A DNA stretch of 64,000 bases from CAZFLM01 sp964519955 (GCA_964519955.1 CAZFLM010000006.1:62001-126000); one strand, 5' to 3'. Counted from the first letter of the stretch, positions 26,381-38,982 are shown. Made by a program: numbers and translations. The notes: generated from the sequence alone by a model not told the origin.

Positions 26381-27574
26381 ATGTCCAGGCTGCGTGCCGT
26401 AGCGATGTTGACCGCCGCCATCGCCGTTGTCGCGATCGCGGGCGGGTGCAAGCAGAAGAACTCGGACGGGGGCGTCGCCGGCCCGAGCGGAACGAAGGGG
26501 CGATCCGAGGTCCTCCTCGGCCAGTTCGCCTCGCTGACGGGTGGCACCGCCACCTTCGGCGAATCGCAGAACCGCGGCGTCACGCTCGCCGTCGAGCAGG
26601 CGAACGCCGGCGGCGGCGTGAACGGGAAGCAGATCAAGCTCGTCACCGAGGACACCCAGAGCAAGCCGGACACTGCTCGCACCGTAGCGACGAAGCTCAT
26701 CTCGCAGGACAAGGTGCTTGCCCTGGTTGGCGAGGTGGCGAGCACCCGAACCATGGCCGCCGCGCCCATCGCCCAGGACGCCCACATCCCCATCGTCACC
26801 CCGTGCTCCACCAACCCCGCGGTAACCAAGCGGGGCGACTACGTGTTCCGCGCCTGCTTCACCGATGACTTCCAGGCCGCCGTGGCCGCGCACTTCGGCT
26901 TCGACCAGGGGTGGCGCAAGGCAGCCATCTTCACCGACATGCGCCAGGACTACAGCGTGGCGTTCGGCAGGGTCTTCAAGGCGGAGTTCGAGAAGCTGGG
27001 CGGCAAGGTGGTCAGCGAGCAGTCCTACCAGAGCCTCGATCAGGACTTCAAGGCGCAGTTGACCACCATCAAGAGCGCATCGCCGGACTGCGTCCTGGTG
27101 CCAGGGTACTACAGCGAGGTGGGCACCATCGGCCGCCAGGCCCGCGAGATCGGCCTGAACGTGCCTCTCTTCGGCGGCGATGGCTGGGAGAGCCCCAAGC
27201 TCTACGAGAGCGCCCAGGGCGCCCTGGAGGGGTGCTTCTATACCAACCACTACTTCTCGGTCACGCTCAAGGAGCCGGCCACGCAGAAGTTCGTCGCTGA
27301 CTACCAGGCCAAGTTCGGCGCCGCGCCCGATGCCATCGCCGCGCTCTCCTATGACACCACCAGGATCGTCATCGATGCCATGAAGAAGGCCAAGACGCTC
27401 GACGGCCCCGGCATCCGCGAGGCGCTCCTGCAGACTAAGGACTTCCCGGGCGTGGCTGGCAAGGTCACCTTCGACGCCAACCGCGACGCCCGCAAGTCCG
27501 CCATTGTCATGCAGATCAAGGGCAAGGACTTCGTCGTCTTCAAGTCCTACACGCCCGAGCAGATCGGCAAGTAA
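26381..27574 (+). CDS. livK: Branched-chain amino acid ABC transporter, substrate-binding lipoprotein
   Basis: The product is 397 residues. The N-terminus is a lipoprotein signal with lipobox AIAGGC, so Cys-25 or thereabouts is lipidated. The body is a type I periplasmic binding protein: EVLLGQFASLTGGTATFGESQNRGVTLAVEQ, then VNGKQIKLVTEDTQSKPDTA, and ALVGEVASTRTMAAAPIAQ (quoted in parts of the family pattern). It delivers a branched-chain or related amino acid, or possibly another amide such as urea, to the LivHM permease. It is first in a tight livKHMGF operon, and its TAA stop overlaps the livH ATG by 1 bp. Confidence 0.9.
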   Translation: MSRLRAVAMLTAAIAVVAIAGGCKQKNSDGGVAGPSGTKGRSEVLLGQFASLTGGTATFGESQNRGVTLAVEQANAGGGVNGKQIKLVTEDTQSKPDTARTVATKLISQDKVLALVGEVASTRTMAAAPIAQDAHIPIVTPCSTNPAVTKRGDYVFRACFTDDFQAAVAAHFGFDQGWRKAAIFTDMRQDYSVAFGRVFKAEFEKLGGKVVSEQSYQSLDQDFKAQLTTIKSASPDCVLVPGYYSEVGTIGRQAREIGLNVPLFGGDGWESPKLYESAQGALEGCFYTNHYFSVTLKEPATQKFVADYQAKFGAAPDAIAALSYDTTRIVIDAMKKAKTLDGPGIREALLQTKDFPGVAGKVTFDANRDARKSAIVMQIKGKDFVVFKSYTPEQIGK

Positions 27575-28680
27575 TGCAGGCGTTCCTCCAGAACCTGGTA
27601 TACGGCGTGCAGCTTGGCAGCCTGTACGCCCTCATTGCGCTCGGCTACACGATGGTCTATGGCGTCCTCCGCCTGATCAACTTCGCCCACGGCGACGTGT
27701 ACATGGTCGGCGCGTATGTGGGCTACTACACGTGCACCAAGCTGCTGCCGTTCGCGGACCTGCAGGCGCATCCCGAAGCGGGCGGCGCGAACGTCGCGCT
27801 GGCCGTCGTCGCTCTGCTCTTCTCGATGGCCGTCTGCGCGATCCTCGGCGTTGTCATCGAGCGCTTCGCCTATCGCCCCCTGCGCAACGGCCTCAAGCAC
27901 GGTGACGCCCACTTCTGGGGCTTCGCCATCGCGCTCCCCGTCGCCGCGCACTTCGGCGGCCTCGCGTCACTCCCCGGCGCGGCGGCGTTCGTGGTTGCCG
28001 GCCTCGCGTTCGGCTTCGCGCTCCGCCCGATCGTCGCCGCGATGGCACGGCGCATCAAGCTCAGCTCGTCGCGCCTCAACGCCCTCATCACGGCCATCGG
28101 CGTGTCCCTCATCCTGGAGAACGGCGGCCTGCTGGTCTTCGGCGCCAACCCCAGCTTCATCGGCAACGTCGTGCCGGAGCGTTCCTTCGTCCTGCCGGGC
28201 GGTGTCCGTCTCGGCAGCTCGCAGATGGCCATCCTCGCGGTCTCGCTGCTGCTGATGCTGGGACTGCGCTACATCGTCATGTACACCCGGCGCGGTAAGG
28301 CGATGCGGGCCATCTCGCACGACATCGAGGCCGCCAAGCTGATGGGCATCGATACCGACCGCGTGATCTCCTTCACGTTCGGCCTCGGCGCGTCGCTGGC
28401 AGGCGCAGGCGGCGCGATGGTGGCCATGCTGATGCACTTCAAGGTCACGCCGCTCTTCGGCCTGCAGCCCGGCATCAAGGCGTTCGTCGCGGCCGTTCTG
28501 GGTGGGGCGGGGAGCATCCCGGGCGCCGTCGTCGGTGGCCTCATCATGGGCGTCGCGGAGAACATGGTGGCCGCCACGTACTCCTCGTACACCGACGCCA
28601 TCGCGTTCTTCATCCTCGTGTTCATCCTGCTGCTCCGGCCCCGCGGCATCATGGGCTCCGCCGCCATGGAGAAGGTGTAG
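27574..28680 (+). CDS. livH: Branched-chain amino acid ABC transporter permease LivH
   Basis: The product is 368 residues, longer than a standard LivH (about 300). It opens with LVYGVQLGSLYALIALGYTMVYG, the hallmark of LivH, followed by LINFAHGDVYMVGAYVGY. Extra sequence between about residues 95 and 160 (region of hydrophobic helices around FWGFAIALPVAAHFGG) accounts for the length. The transporter EAA-like segment is MRAISHDIEAAKLMGIDTDRVI and the C-terminal part has VLGGAGSIPGAVVGGLIMG. It forms the inner-membrane channel with LivM. It overlaps livK by 1 bp and is followed by livM after 2 bp. Confidence 0.92.
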   Translation: MQAFLQNLVYGVQLGSLYALIALGYTMVYGVLRLINFAHGDVYMVGAYVGYYTCTKLLPFADLQAHPEAGGANVALAVVALLFSMAVCAILGVVIERFAYRPLRNGLKHGDAHFWGFAIALPVAAHFGGLASLPGAAAFVVAGLAFGFALRPIVAAMARRIKLSSSRLNALITAIGVSLILENGGLLVFGANPSFIGNVVPERSFVLPGGVRLGSSQMAILAVSLLLMLGLRYIVMYTRRGKAMRAISHDIEAAKLMGIDTDRVISFTFGLGASLAGAGGAMVAMLMHFKVTPLFGLQPGIKAFVAAVLGGAGSIPGAVVGGLIMGVAENMVAATYSSYTDAIAFFILVFILLLRPRGIMGSAAMEKV

Positions 28681-28682
28681 CC

Positions 28683-29723
28683 ATGGCGCGTTGGTGGACC
28701 ATCCGGAGCGTCTCCGTCGTGGGGACCGTGGCGGCCGTCTTCCTAGTGAGCCGCCTCATCAAGGACAACATCGAGGACTACCCGGTCCGCGTGCTGGTGC
28801 TCTGCGGCATCTACATCGTGCTCGCGGTCAGCCTGAACCTGATCAACGGCATCACCGGCCAGTTCTCCATCGGGCATGGCGGCTTCTACGGAGTGGGGGC
28901 CTACTCCGGCGCCGCGTGGACCATGTTGGCGCAGCCCATCGTCGTGAAGTCCGCGCCCATCCTCACGCTCGGCACCCCACTCGGCGACACGCTGAACCTG
29001 TTCATCGCCATCGCCATCGGCATGGCCGCGGCGGCCGTCGCGGGGTTCGTCGTGGGACTGCCGTCGCTGCGCCTGCGCGGCGACTACCTCGCCATCGTCA
29101 CGCTGGGCTTCGGCGAGATGATCCGCGTCGTGCTGACCAACATGGATGCGGTCGGCGGGGCGCGCGGGCTCTCGGGCATCCCGACGCTCACCGCGTCCGG
29201 CGGCCTGGAGGTCTTCTGGGTCTTCCTCTTCGCCATCGTCGTCGCCGCCATCACGCGCAACCTGGCGCAGTCGATCCACGGCATGACCTACCTGGCGGTT
29301 CGCGAGGACGAGATCGCCGCCGACGCGATGGGGGTCAACACCACCCGCGTCAAGGTGACTGCGTTCACCATCGGAGCGGCGTTCGCGGGCGCCGCAGGCG
29401 CGCTCTACGCGCACTACAACAGCGGCATCGTGCCGGACGAGTTCGGCATGGACACCTCCATCATCATCACGACGATGGTGGTCCTCGGCGGAACAGGCAG
29501 CGTCACCGGCGCCGCCATCGCCGCCGTGCTGCTCTACGGCCTGCCGGAAGCCCTGCGCATCCCGCTCATCCGCGACTACCGGCTCGTCATCTTCTCCACG
29601 CTCCTCGTCGTGATGATGCTCACCCGCCCGCAGGGCATCTTCGGCCACCGCGAGTTCGGCTTCGAGACGCTGCGGGGCCTTCTGCGGCGGCGTAAGGCAG
29701 CCGACACGGGAGGCGCCCCGTGA
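28683..29723 (+). CDS. livM: Branched-chain amino acid ABC transporter permease LivM
   Basis: The product is 346 residues. AVSLNLINGITGQFSIGHGGFYGVGAYS is the LivM motif (quoted piece: INGITGQFSIGHGGFYG). LPSLRLRGDYLAIVTLGFGE and VREDEIAADAMGVNTTRVK are the other family segments; the latter is the coupling loop for LivG/LivF. About nine hydrophobic helices are visible. It pairs with LivH. Its last 4 bp overlap the livG start (GTGA), indicating coupled translation. Confidence 0.93.
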   Translation: MARWWTIRSVSVVGTVAAVFLVSRLIKDNIEDYPVRVLVLCGIYIVLAVSLNLINGITGQFSIGHGGFYGVGAYSGAAWTMLAQPIVVKSAPILTLGTPLGDTLNLFIAIAIGMAAAAVAGFVVGLPSLRLRGDYLAIVTLGFGEMIRVVLTNMDAVGGARGLSGIPTLTASGGLEVFWVFLFAIVVAAITRNLAQSIHGMTYLAVREDEIAADAMGVNTTRVKVTAFTIGAAFAGAAGALYAHYNSGIVPDEFGMDTSIIITTMVVLGGTGSVTGAAIAAVLLYGLPEALRIPLIRDYRLVIFSTLLVVMMLTRPQGIFGHREFGFETLRGLLRRRKAADTGGAP

Positions 29724-30496
29724 GCGTGCTCCTCGAAGTCCAGGGCGTCACCAAGAGGTTCGGCGGGCTCGCGGCATGCAGCGGCGTGAACCTGCGCATC
29801 GATCGGGGCGAGCTGGTGGGCCTCATCGGGCCGAATGGCGCGGGCAAGACGACCGTGTTCAACCTGCTGACCGGCGTCTATGAGCCTACCGAGGGGACCG
29901 TCATGTTCGCGGGGACGCGGCTCAACGGCCTGAGGCCGTACCGCGTGACCGCGCTCGGCATCGCACGCACGTTCCAGAACATCCGCCTCTTCCGCGACCT
30001 GTCGGTGGTGAACAACGTCAAGGTGGCCATCAACCTGCGCAGCAAGACAGGGCTGTTCAGCGCCCTGTTCCGCTCGCGAGGCCAGCAGCTTGACGATCAG
30101 CGCCTCGACACCCTCGCGCGCGACCTGCTGGCCAAGCTGAACCTCGATCAGGTCGCCGATGTGCGCGCCGGGCAGTTGCCGTACGGCATGCAGCGGCGCC
30201 TGGAGATCGCGCGCGCGCTCGCGACCGGGCCGAGGCTGCTGCTGCTGGACGAACCCGCCGCCGGGATGAACCCGCAGGAGAAGGTGGACCTGATGGAGCT
30301 GATCCGGTCCATCAAGGCGGAGTTCGACCTCACCGTGCTGCTCATTGAGCACGACATGCGCGTTGTCATGGGCATCTGCGAGCGCATCTACGTGCTGGAG
30401 TACGGCGAGATCATCGCATCGGGCGCGCCCGAGGCGATACGCAGAGATCCGAAGGTCATCGCGGCCTATCTTGGGGAGGAAGCCACTTCCACGTAG
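29720..30496 (+). CDS. livG: Branched-chain amino acid ABC transporter ATP-binding protein LivG
   Basis: The product is 258 residues with a GTG start overlapping livM. Walker A is GPNGAGKTT at about residue 38. VTALGIARTFQNIRLFRDLSV is the long Q-loop region typical of LivG. The signature is PYGMQRRLEIARALAT (degenerate from LSGGQ, as usual in LivG) and Walker B LLLLDEPAAGMNPQE. It powers uptake together with LivF. A TAG stop at 30494-30496 runs straight into a 149-bp block of hairpin repeats before livF. Confidence 0.93.
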   Translation: MSVLLEVQGVTKRFGGLAACSGVNLRIDRGELVGLIGPNGAGKTTVFNLLTGVYEPTEGTVMFAGTRLNGLRPYRVTALGIARTFQNIRLFRDLSVVNNVKVAINLRSKTGLFSALFRSRGQQLDDQRLDTLARDLLAKLNLDQVADVRAGQLPYGMQRRLEIARALATGPRLLLLDEPAAGMNPQEKVDLMELIRSIKAEFDLTVLLIEHDMRVVMGICERIYVLEYGEIIASGAPEAIRRDPKVIAAYLGEEATST

Positions 30497-30645
30497 GACG
30501 GGGCCTCCGTGCCCCGCCGGGCAGACCACCGTAGCCCGGACGGTGCACGAGCGCTGAGGTGGGGCGGGCGTCCCTGCCCGCCCAGTACAACTCACGAACA
30601 GATCGGGGTAGGGCGGGGACGCCGCGCCCCGCCGGAACATTCACC
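30497..30645. repeat. Hairpin repeats separating livG from livF
   Basis: Three hairpins follow each other: GGACGGGG-CCTCCG-TGCCCCGCC (from 30497), GGGCGGGC-GTCCCT-GCCCGCCC (about 30560), and GGGCGGGG-ACGCCG-CGCCCCGCC (about 30611). They differ in loop and base pairs but keep the stems. They interrupt an otherwise gap-free operon and probably act on mRNA stability or translation of livF. Confidence 0.8.
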
Positions 30646-31353
<708 letters not shown>

Positions 31354-31362
31354 GGGGCCGCC

Positions 31363-32172
31363 ATGTCCGACCGCCTCCGCGATCTCGGCCTGGCCCTGCT
31401 CGGGCTCGCACTCCTCAACAGCGCGGCGAGGGTCCGCTCCGAGCAGTCGCTCCGCCACCACTTGCGCGACCAGATCCGCGGCGGGCAGGTCCGGGTGCGC
31501 GTCGCGTCGAGCGGCCTCTACGGCATGCTGGTGGGCAAGGCAGCCCTCGCGCGGGTCACCGGCAGCGGGTGTACGCTGGACGACGTGCCGCTGGAAGCGC
31601 GGCCGGGTGGGGGAATGCGGGCGGAGGTGCGAGCCGTGCAGATCGACCTGCGCGACCTGGTGTTTCGGGGCCTTCCGCTCCGCCGCATGACCGTCGACGT
31701 GCCCTACGTGTCGATGGACCTGGGCCATGTGATCTTCCACGACCGCATCGTCGTGCGCCGCGCGGGCGTGGGGCGCGCATCGTTCCGCGTCGGCGCCGCC
31801 GCCATCGAGGACTTCGCCCGCAAGCGCTACCCCGCCCTCCGCGGCGTGTCCGTCGAGCTGCAGGACGGCAGCGCCACGCTCTCCGCCAAGCTGCCGGTGT
31901 TGGGCGTCGAGCGAGCCGTCGTGATCCGTGGCGGCCTCGGCATCGTCGATGGTCGGCAGGTAGTCCTCCGCGACCCCGATATCAGGCTCGACGGCAAACC
32001 CATGCAGCCCGGCCTCCGTTCCGCTCTCCTGACCGCCCTCGGCCCTCTCCTCGACGTCGAGCGCGACCTGCATCTCGGCGAGATGCTCGAGCTGGATACG
32101 GTGAAGGTGCTGCACGACGAGGTGCTCATCGAGGGGCGCGCCACCGTCCCCGTGGCCCCGCCTCCCTCCTAG
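31363..32172 (+). CDS. DUF2993 (LmeA-like) lipid-binding protein, tentative
   Basis: The product is 269 residues from ATG 31363, 9 bp after livF. A weak hydrophobic N-terminus (LGLALLGLALLNSAA) may be a signal or anchor. The rest alternates short beta strands: RVRVASSGLYGMLVGKAALARVTGSG, RAEVRAVQIDLRDLVFRGLP, and a mirrored second half (ASFRVGAAAIEDFARKRYPAL). This pattern of lipid-binding tubular proteins fits DUF2993, whose studied member LmeA acts in envelope lipoglycan assembly. The stop codon TAG belongs to the CTAG direct repeat flanking a 73-bp element at 32173. Confidence 0.6.
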   Translation: MSDRLRDLGLALLGLALLNSAARVRSEQSLRHHLRDQIRGGQVRVRVASSGLYGMLVGKAALARVTGSGCTLDDVPLEARPGGGMRAEVRAVQIDLRDLVFRGLPLRRMTVDVPYVSMDLGHVIFHDRIVVRRAGVGRASFRVGAAAIEDFARKRYPALRGVSVELQDGSATLSAKLPVLGVERAVVIRGGLGIVDGRQVVLRDPDIRLDGKPMQPGLRSALLTALGPLLDVERDLHLGEMLELDTVKVLHDEVLIEGRATVPVAPPPS

Positions 32173-32249
32173 CCTGGATCATGCACGAGTGCAGTGGTGG
32201 GATGGGCCTCCGTGCCCGTCCAGTGCCACTCATGAATAGGTCAGGCTAG
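32169..32249. repeat. 73-bp hairpin element with 4-bp direct repeats (copy 2)
   Basis: The element occupies 32173-32245, CCTG...CAGG, flanked by CTAG on both sides (32169-32172 and 32246-32249). It is the same length as the copy at 5859-5931 and shares both ends and the central hairpin. The left CTAG supplies the stop codon of the upstream gene, so insertion left that gene intact. The rest of the gap to 32463 holds a further CGTGCCCGTCCGGTGCAG fragment near 32310 and nothing else I can name. Confidence 0.7.
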
Positions 32250-32463
32250 CCTCCCTTACGGCACGAACGTCGCGGCGCGATTGGCCGGCGCCTGCCCCGA
32301 GCCCGGCGAACGTGCCCGTCCGGTGCAGCCTACCAGCAACCAGGCCAGCACATCCAACCCGCGTTCACCTGCAGCCTGACCGTCCCCATGCCGATAAGTC
32401 ATTGGGTGCGCCTGGGCCTGGCTGGTCCTCCTGGGTGCCTGGTGCGCGCCAACCTCAGGGCAG

Positions 32464-35400
32464 GTGGGCGTTCCCTTGCTTCGGACCTCGTACCGTTGTC
32501 ACTTCGTCGCGCCGATGCTGGCGGCGAGCCTTCTCGTCGCAGGCATCGGCGTCGCTTGGGTGCGCGAGGCCGGCCGCGCGGACTTCGAACGGCGTGGGCT
32601 GATTCGGGCCCACCGGGCCGCGTCCGCTCTCGCCGACGCCGCCGGCGTGCTCCACGACGAGGCGGAACTGGCTCGGTACCTCGTGCGCGTCCCACCCTCG
32701 ACAGTGACAGAGGTCGCGGTCGTGTGTGATGCGCGGCAGCGCATCATCGCCGCAACTGCACCCCGCTGGCTGGGCCTGCAGCTTGCCGACAGCCGGCTGC
32801 GCGGCATGGGGCCGATCGTGCGGAGCGTCGCGGCCGGCCGCCAGACCGCTGAGGCTCAGTGTGACGGGGTCTGCTTCGCCTCGATGCGGCGGGCGACGCT
32901 CGGCGGTCCGGCCGGACCGCCCCTCATTGTCGCGGTTGTCATCAACCAGAGCGATGAGGCCGCCGCCCAGTTGCGCAGCAGTATGCGCGGCGCGGCGCTT
33001 CACGGAGTGCTGACGTTGGTGCTCGTGGCCGGCGCCTGCCTCCTCCTCCACTTCTATGTCGCTCGGCCACTGCGCAGCATCGCCGCCACGGTTGCTGCCC
33101 GAGCCGGCGGCGATACCGCGTGCCGCGCCCCAGTCTCCGGCAGTTGCGAGATGGCCACGCTGGCGACGGGCCTGAACTCGATGCTGGATGCCCTGGACGA
33201 CGCGGCCAGGACTGCCGACGAGAGGGACGCTCGGCTGAGGGCGATGGGCGATGCGTCGCCGGCCGGTCTGCTGGTCCTCGACCTCGACGCGCGCGCGCGG
33301 TATGCCAACGCCGCCATCGAGGGCATCAGCGGCGCCGCTGCGAGCGAGCTGATGGGCCGCAAGTGGCTGGAGCGCCTCGACCGCGATAGCATGCGCGAGT
33401 TGATGCTCGCCTGGCGCGCGATAGGCCCTGGGAGCCTGCCCGTCCAGCGCGACCTCTGCATCGTACGTCCATCTGGCGAGCGCCGGTGGGCGAGCGTGAA
33501 GGCCGCACCGATGGAGTCCGGCGGCGTTCTCACCGGCTACGTGATCGCGGTCGACGACATCACCGAGCAGAAGCTGGCCGCCGACGCGCTGCGCGAGAGC
33601 GAGGAGCGGCTCCGCGCCGTGATGGAGGCGAGCCCCGAGATCATCCTGGTCCACGACCTGGAGCACCGGTACACCTACGCCAACCGGGCGGGACTGGACT
33701 ACGTCGGGCTACCTGCGGACCAGGTGTTCGGTCAGACAATATCGCAAGTGAACGCAGACCGGCCCACGACGCGAGACTCCGCCAACGCCATGGTGGCGCG
33801 CGTCGTCACGACCGGCCAACCGATCTCCAGCGTGTGGTGCGATCGGACCCTCGCAATCCCTCGCTGGTTCGATACCACCATCGCGCCCATCCGCGGCGCA
33901 CGCGGCGGCGTCGAGGGCGTCGTCGCCATCCTGCGGGACATAACCGAGCAGCGCGAGGCGCACCGGGCGCTGCGGGCCGCCCTCGAGCGCGCCGAGGAGT
34001 TGAGCCGCATCTTCGAGATCGCCGCCGAGATGGTCTGCGTCGCCGATCCCGACGGCCGCCTGAGGCTCGTCAATACTGCCTGGAGCGAGACGCTGGGCTG
34101 GTCCGCCGAGGATCTGCTCGGCACCTACGTGACCCACCTGTTCCATCCCGACGACGCAGAGAAGGTCCGTTATCTCCTGCTGAGCATGCCCCGCTCCATA
34201 CGCGATGTCGTGGACCTAGAGGTGCGCTGCAGACGACGCGACGGCTCCTACCGCTGGCTCTCGTGGAGTGCCGTCCTCAACGCCGAGACCGGCCTCCTGT
34301 ACGCGGTGGCGCGCGACATATCGGAGCGGAAGCGAGGCGAGGAGCTGTTGGCCGCTGCCAACGCTGATCTGGAGAGCGCGATGCTCGCCGCGCGGGAGAT
34401 GGCGGTCGCGGCCGAGGCGGCCAGTCGGGCGAAATCGCAGTTCCTGGCCAACATGAGCCACGAGATCCGCACTCCACTGAACGGCGTCATCGGCATGGCC
34501 AGTCTGCTCCTGGACGGCGCCCTCGATCCGGCTCAGCGCGAGTGCGCGCTGACGATCAAGAACAGCGCCGATTCGCTGTTGGGCCTGCTCAACGACATCC
34601 TCGACTTCTCCAAGATCGAGGCCGGACGCCTGGAGCTTGAGGAGACCGACATCGATCTTGGCGCGATGCTGGAGGACGTTGCCGGCCTGCTGGCCTCGCG
34701 CGCGCACGCCAAGGGCCTGGTCATCGGGTGCGACATCTGGCAGCCTCTGCCCGCGCTCCTGAGCGGCGATCCGGTGCGCATCCGCCAGATCGTGACCAAT
34801 CTCGCCGGGAATGCCGTCAAGTTCACCGACCGTGGCGAGGTGATCCTGTCGGCGGCGGTGGCAGAAGAGCACGACGACGTCGTGCGCGTGGTGCTGTCGG
34901 TGCGCGACACGGGCATCGGCATTCCGCCGGACAAGCACGCTGCGGTCTTCGACAGCTTCACTCAGGCAGACAGCAGCACGACCAGGCGGTACGGAGGCAC
35001 CGGGCTCGGGCTCGCCATCAGCGCACGGCTTGTCGCGCTGATGGGCGGGACGATCGAGATGGACAGCGACGTCGGGCGCGGTACCGAGTTCAGGGTGTAC
35101 CTGCCGCTCAAGCGCGCCGCATCGTCACGCCTTGCCGGGGCCGACCGCGAGCCGCTGGAAGCACGGGTGCTCATTGCCGCTCCGCGTGAGGTGAGCCGCC
35201 GCATCCTGTGCGACAAGGTGCGGGCCCTCGGAGGCGAGGCGGAAGCGGCCCAGACCGGCGACGAAGCCCTGTCCATGCTGCTCCTCTCGCTGGAGAGCCG
35301 GCCGTTCGACGCACTGATCCTGGACGTCGAGATCGCCGACATGAGTTGCGATGGCCTCGCGGCGGCAGTCTGGGCGAACGAGGGGCTCGCGCCTCTGCCC

Positions 35401-36336
35401 ATCGTGCTGCTCGCGTCGGTGGCGCCAACAGGCGGAACCAGCAACCTGGCGGCACGTGGGTACTCGGGCCTCCTCACCAGGCCTGTCCGGCGGGCTCAGC
35501 TCCGAGACGTGCTGGCGGAGGCGCTCGGCGAGGCGGCCCCATCGGCGCCAAGCAGCGTGGCGCGGGCGCCCCGCACGGCGGGCCTGCGCGTGCTGGTGGC
35601 CGAGGATCACGCGGTGAACCAGATCGTGGCCACCCGGATGCTGAGCCGGCTAGGCTGCAATGCCAGGATCGTCGACGGTGGTCAGGCGGCGCTGGACGCC
35701 TTGTCCACGGACACGTTCGATGTCGTTCTGATGGACTGCCAGATGCCGGGGATGGACGGCTACGAGGCCACGCGCCTCCTCAGGGAGAGGGAGCGCGACG
35801 GCGGCCGGCGCACGCCGGTGATCGCGATGACGGCTAACGCGATGCAGGGCGACCGTGAAGTGTGCCTGACAGCCGGTATGGATGATTACATCGCAAAGCC
35901 TGTAAGGATGGAGGAGCTTGCCGCTATGCTTGAGCAGTGGTCCGGCCAGAGCGCCGGCATCGGTACCAGTGGAGACACAGTCGGCGCCCAGCCGCCGGTC
36001 TTCGACCCGAACGTCCTGAGGGACATCGTGGGCGATGACGAGGACTTCGTGCAGGAGGTCCTCGCCGAGTTCGCCTCGGCGTCGCCCGAGCAGATCGCGG
36101 ACATCGAGCGCTCTTTCGAGGCGGGGCCGGACGCGCTGATGCGCGCCGCCCACGCCCTCAAGGGCGCCTGCCGCAGCATCGGCGCGTGGCAGTTGGCCGA
36201 GGCCTGCGCGGGCCTGGAGCGTGAGGGGCGCGCAGGCAATGTCCCCGAGGGGCCGGAGTTGATGCAAGCCGTGCGCGAAGCCTACGCCGCCCTCTCGTCC
36301 TTCATCGACGGCAGGCTCGCCAAGGCCGCCGCATAG
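32464..36336 (+). CDS. Hybrid sensor histidine kinase with three PAS, two receiver and one HPt domain
   Basis: The product is 1290 residues from GTG 32464. Order: membrane helix (about 15-35), extracytoplasmic sensor (36-178), second helix (about 180-200), HAMP, PAS 1 (about 260-370), PAS 2 (about 375-500), PAS 3 (about 515-640), dimerisation domain with H666 in ANMSHEIRTPLNG, ATPase domain (NLAGNAVKFTDRG, DTGIGIP, GGTGLGLAI), receiver 1 (about 900-1025), receiver 2 with phospho-acceptor D1091 (VVLMDCQMPGMDGYEATR, YIAKPV), and HPt with H1230 (AAHALKGACRSIGA). Receiver 1 has lost the N-terminal acidic pair and has Arg for the conserved Lys (LTRPVRR), so it is probably inactive. A complete phosphorelay in one chain; the final response regulator is not nearby. 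Confidence 0.92.
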   Translation: MGVPLLRTSYRCHFVAPMLAASLLVAGIGVAWVREAGRADFERRGLIRAHRAASALADAAGVLHDEAELARYLVRVPPSTVTEVAVVCDARQRIIAATAPRWLGLQLADSRLRGMGPIVRSVAAGRQTAEAQCDGVCFASMRRATLGGPAGPPLIVAVVINQSDEAAAQLRSSMRGAALHGVLTLVLVAGACLLLHFYVARPLRSIAATVAARAGGDTACRAPVSGSCEMATLATGLNSMLDALDDAARTADERDARLRAMGDASPAGLLVLDLDARARYANAAIEGISGAAASELMGRKWLERLDRDSMRELMLAWRAIGPGSLPVQRDLCIVRPSGERRWASVKAAPMESGGVLTGYVIAVDDITEQKLAADALRESEERLRAVMEASPEIILVHDLEHRYTYANRAGLDYVGLPADQVFGQTISQVNADRPTTRDSANAMVARVVTTGQPISSVWCDRTLAIPRWFDTTIAPIRGARGGVEGVVAILRDITEQREAHRALRAALERAEELSRIFEIAAEMVCVADPDGRLRLVNTAWSETLGWSAEDLLGTYVTHLFHPDDAEKVRYLLLSMPRSIRDVVDLEVRCRRRDGSYRWLSWSAVLNAETGLLYAVARDISERKRGEELLAAANADLESAMLAAREMAVAAEAASRAKSQFLANMSHEIRTPLNGVIGMASLLLDGALDPAQRECALTIKNSADSLLGLLNDILDFSKIEAGRLELEETDIDLGAMLEDVAGLLASRAHAKGLVIGCDIWQPLPALLSGDPVRIRQIVTNLAGNAVKFTDRGEVILSAAVAEEHDDVVRVVLSVRDTGIGIPPDKHAAVFDSFTQADSSTTRRYGGTGLGLAISARLVALMGGTIEMDSDVGRGTEFRVYLPLKRAASSRLAGADREPLEARVLIAAPREVSRRILCDKVRALGGEAEAAQTGDEALSMLLLSLESRPFDALILDVEIADMSCDGLAAAVWANEGLAPLPIVLLASVAPTGGTSNLAARGYSGLLTRPVRRAQLRDVLAEALGEAAPSAPSSVARAPRTAGLRVLVAEDHAVNQIVATRMLSRLGCNARIVDGGQAALDALSTDTFDVVLMDCQMPGMDGYEATRLLRERERDGGRRTPVIAMTANAMQGDREVCLTAGMDDYIAKPVRMEELAAMLEQWSGQSAGIGTSGDTVGAQPPVFDPNVLRDIVGDDEDFVQEVLAEFASASPEQIADIERSFEAGPDALMRAAHALKGACRSIGAWQLAEACAGLEREGRAGNVPEGPELMQAVREAYAALSSFIDGRLAKAAA

Positions 36337-36348
36337 ACGCCGTACCAA

Positions 36349-36394
36349 ACGAGGGGCCGCGCGCCTGCCTGAAGGCAAGCGCACGGCCCCTCGT
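36349..36394. terminator. Strong terminator hairpin after the hybrid kinase
   Basis: ACGAGGGGCCG (36349-36359) pairs with CGGCCCCTCGT (36384-36394), and inside it GCGC-TGCC pairs with GGCA-GCGC around a TGAA loop. The stem starts 13 bp after the kinase stop and faces the end of the convergent E1 gene. No U-run is present, so it may serve both strands. Confidence 0.7.
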
Positions 36395-36409
36395 GTTCGC
36401 TCCAAGTAG

Positions 36410-36484
36410 TGGTAGGGCGGGCGTCTGCCCGCCCAGTAGCACCTGTCCTGGTAGGGCGGGCGTCCCTGCCCGCCCAGCACGCCC
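36410..36484. repeat. Two hairpin repeats between convergent genes
   Basis: GTAGGGCGGGCGTCTGCCCGCCC and GTAGGGCGGGCGTCCCTGCCCGCC are two copies of the GGGCGGGC/GCCCGCCC form of the window-wide hairpin, about 40 bp apart, ending just before the stop of the E1 gene. Confidence 0.8.
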
Positions 36485-36486
36485 TG

Positions 36487-38982
<2,496 letters not shown>

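Noticed and set aside
30559..30645. N-terminal extension of LivF
   Set aside because: The residues come from the hairpin repeats (GRASLPA-type peptide seen in all repeat translations) and are absent from LivF proteins.
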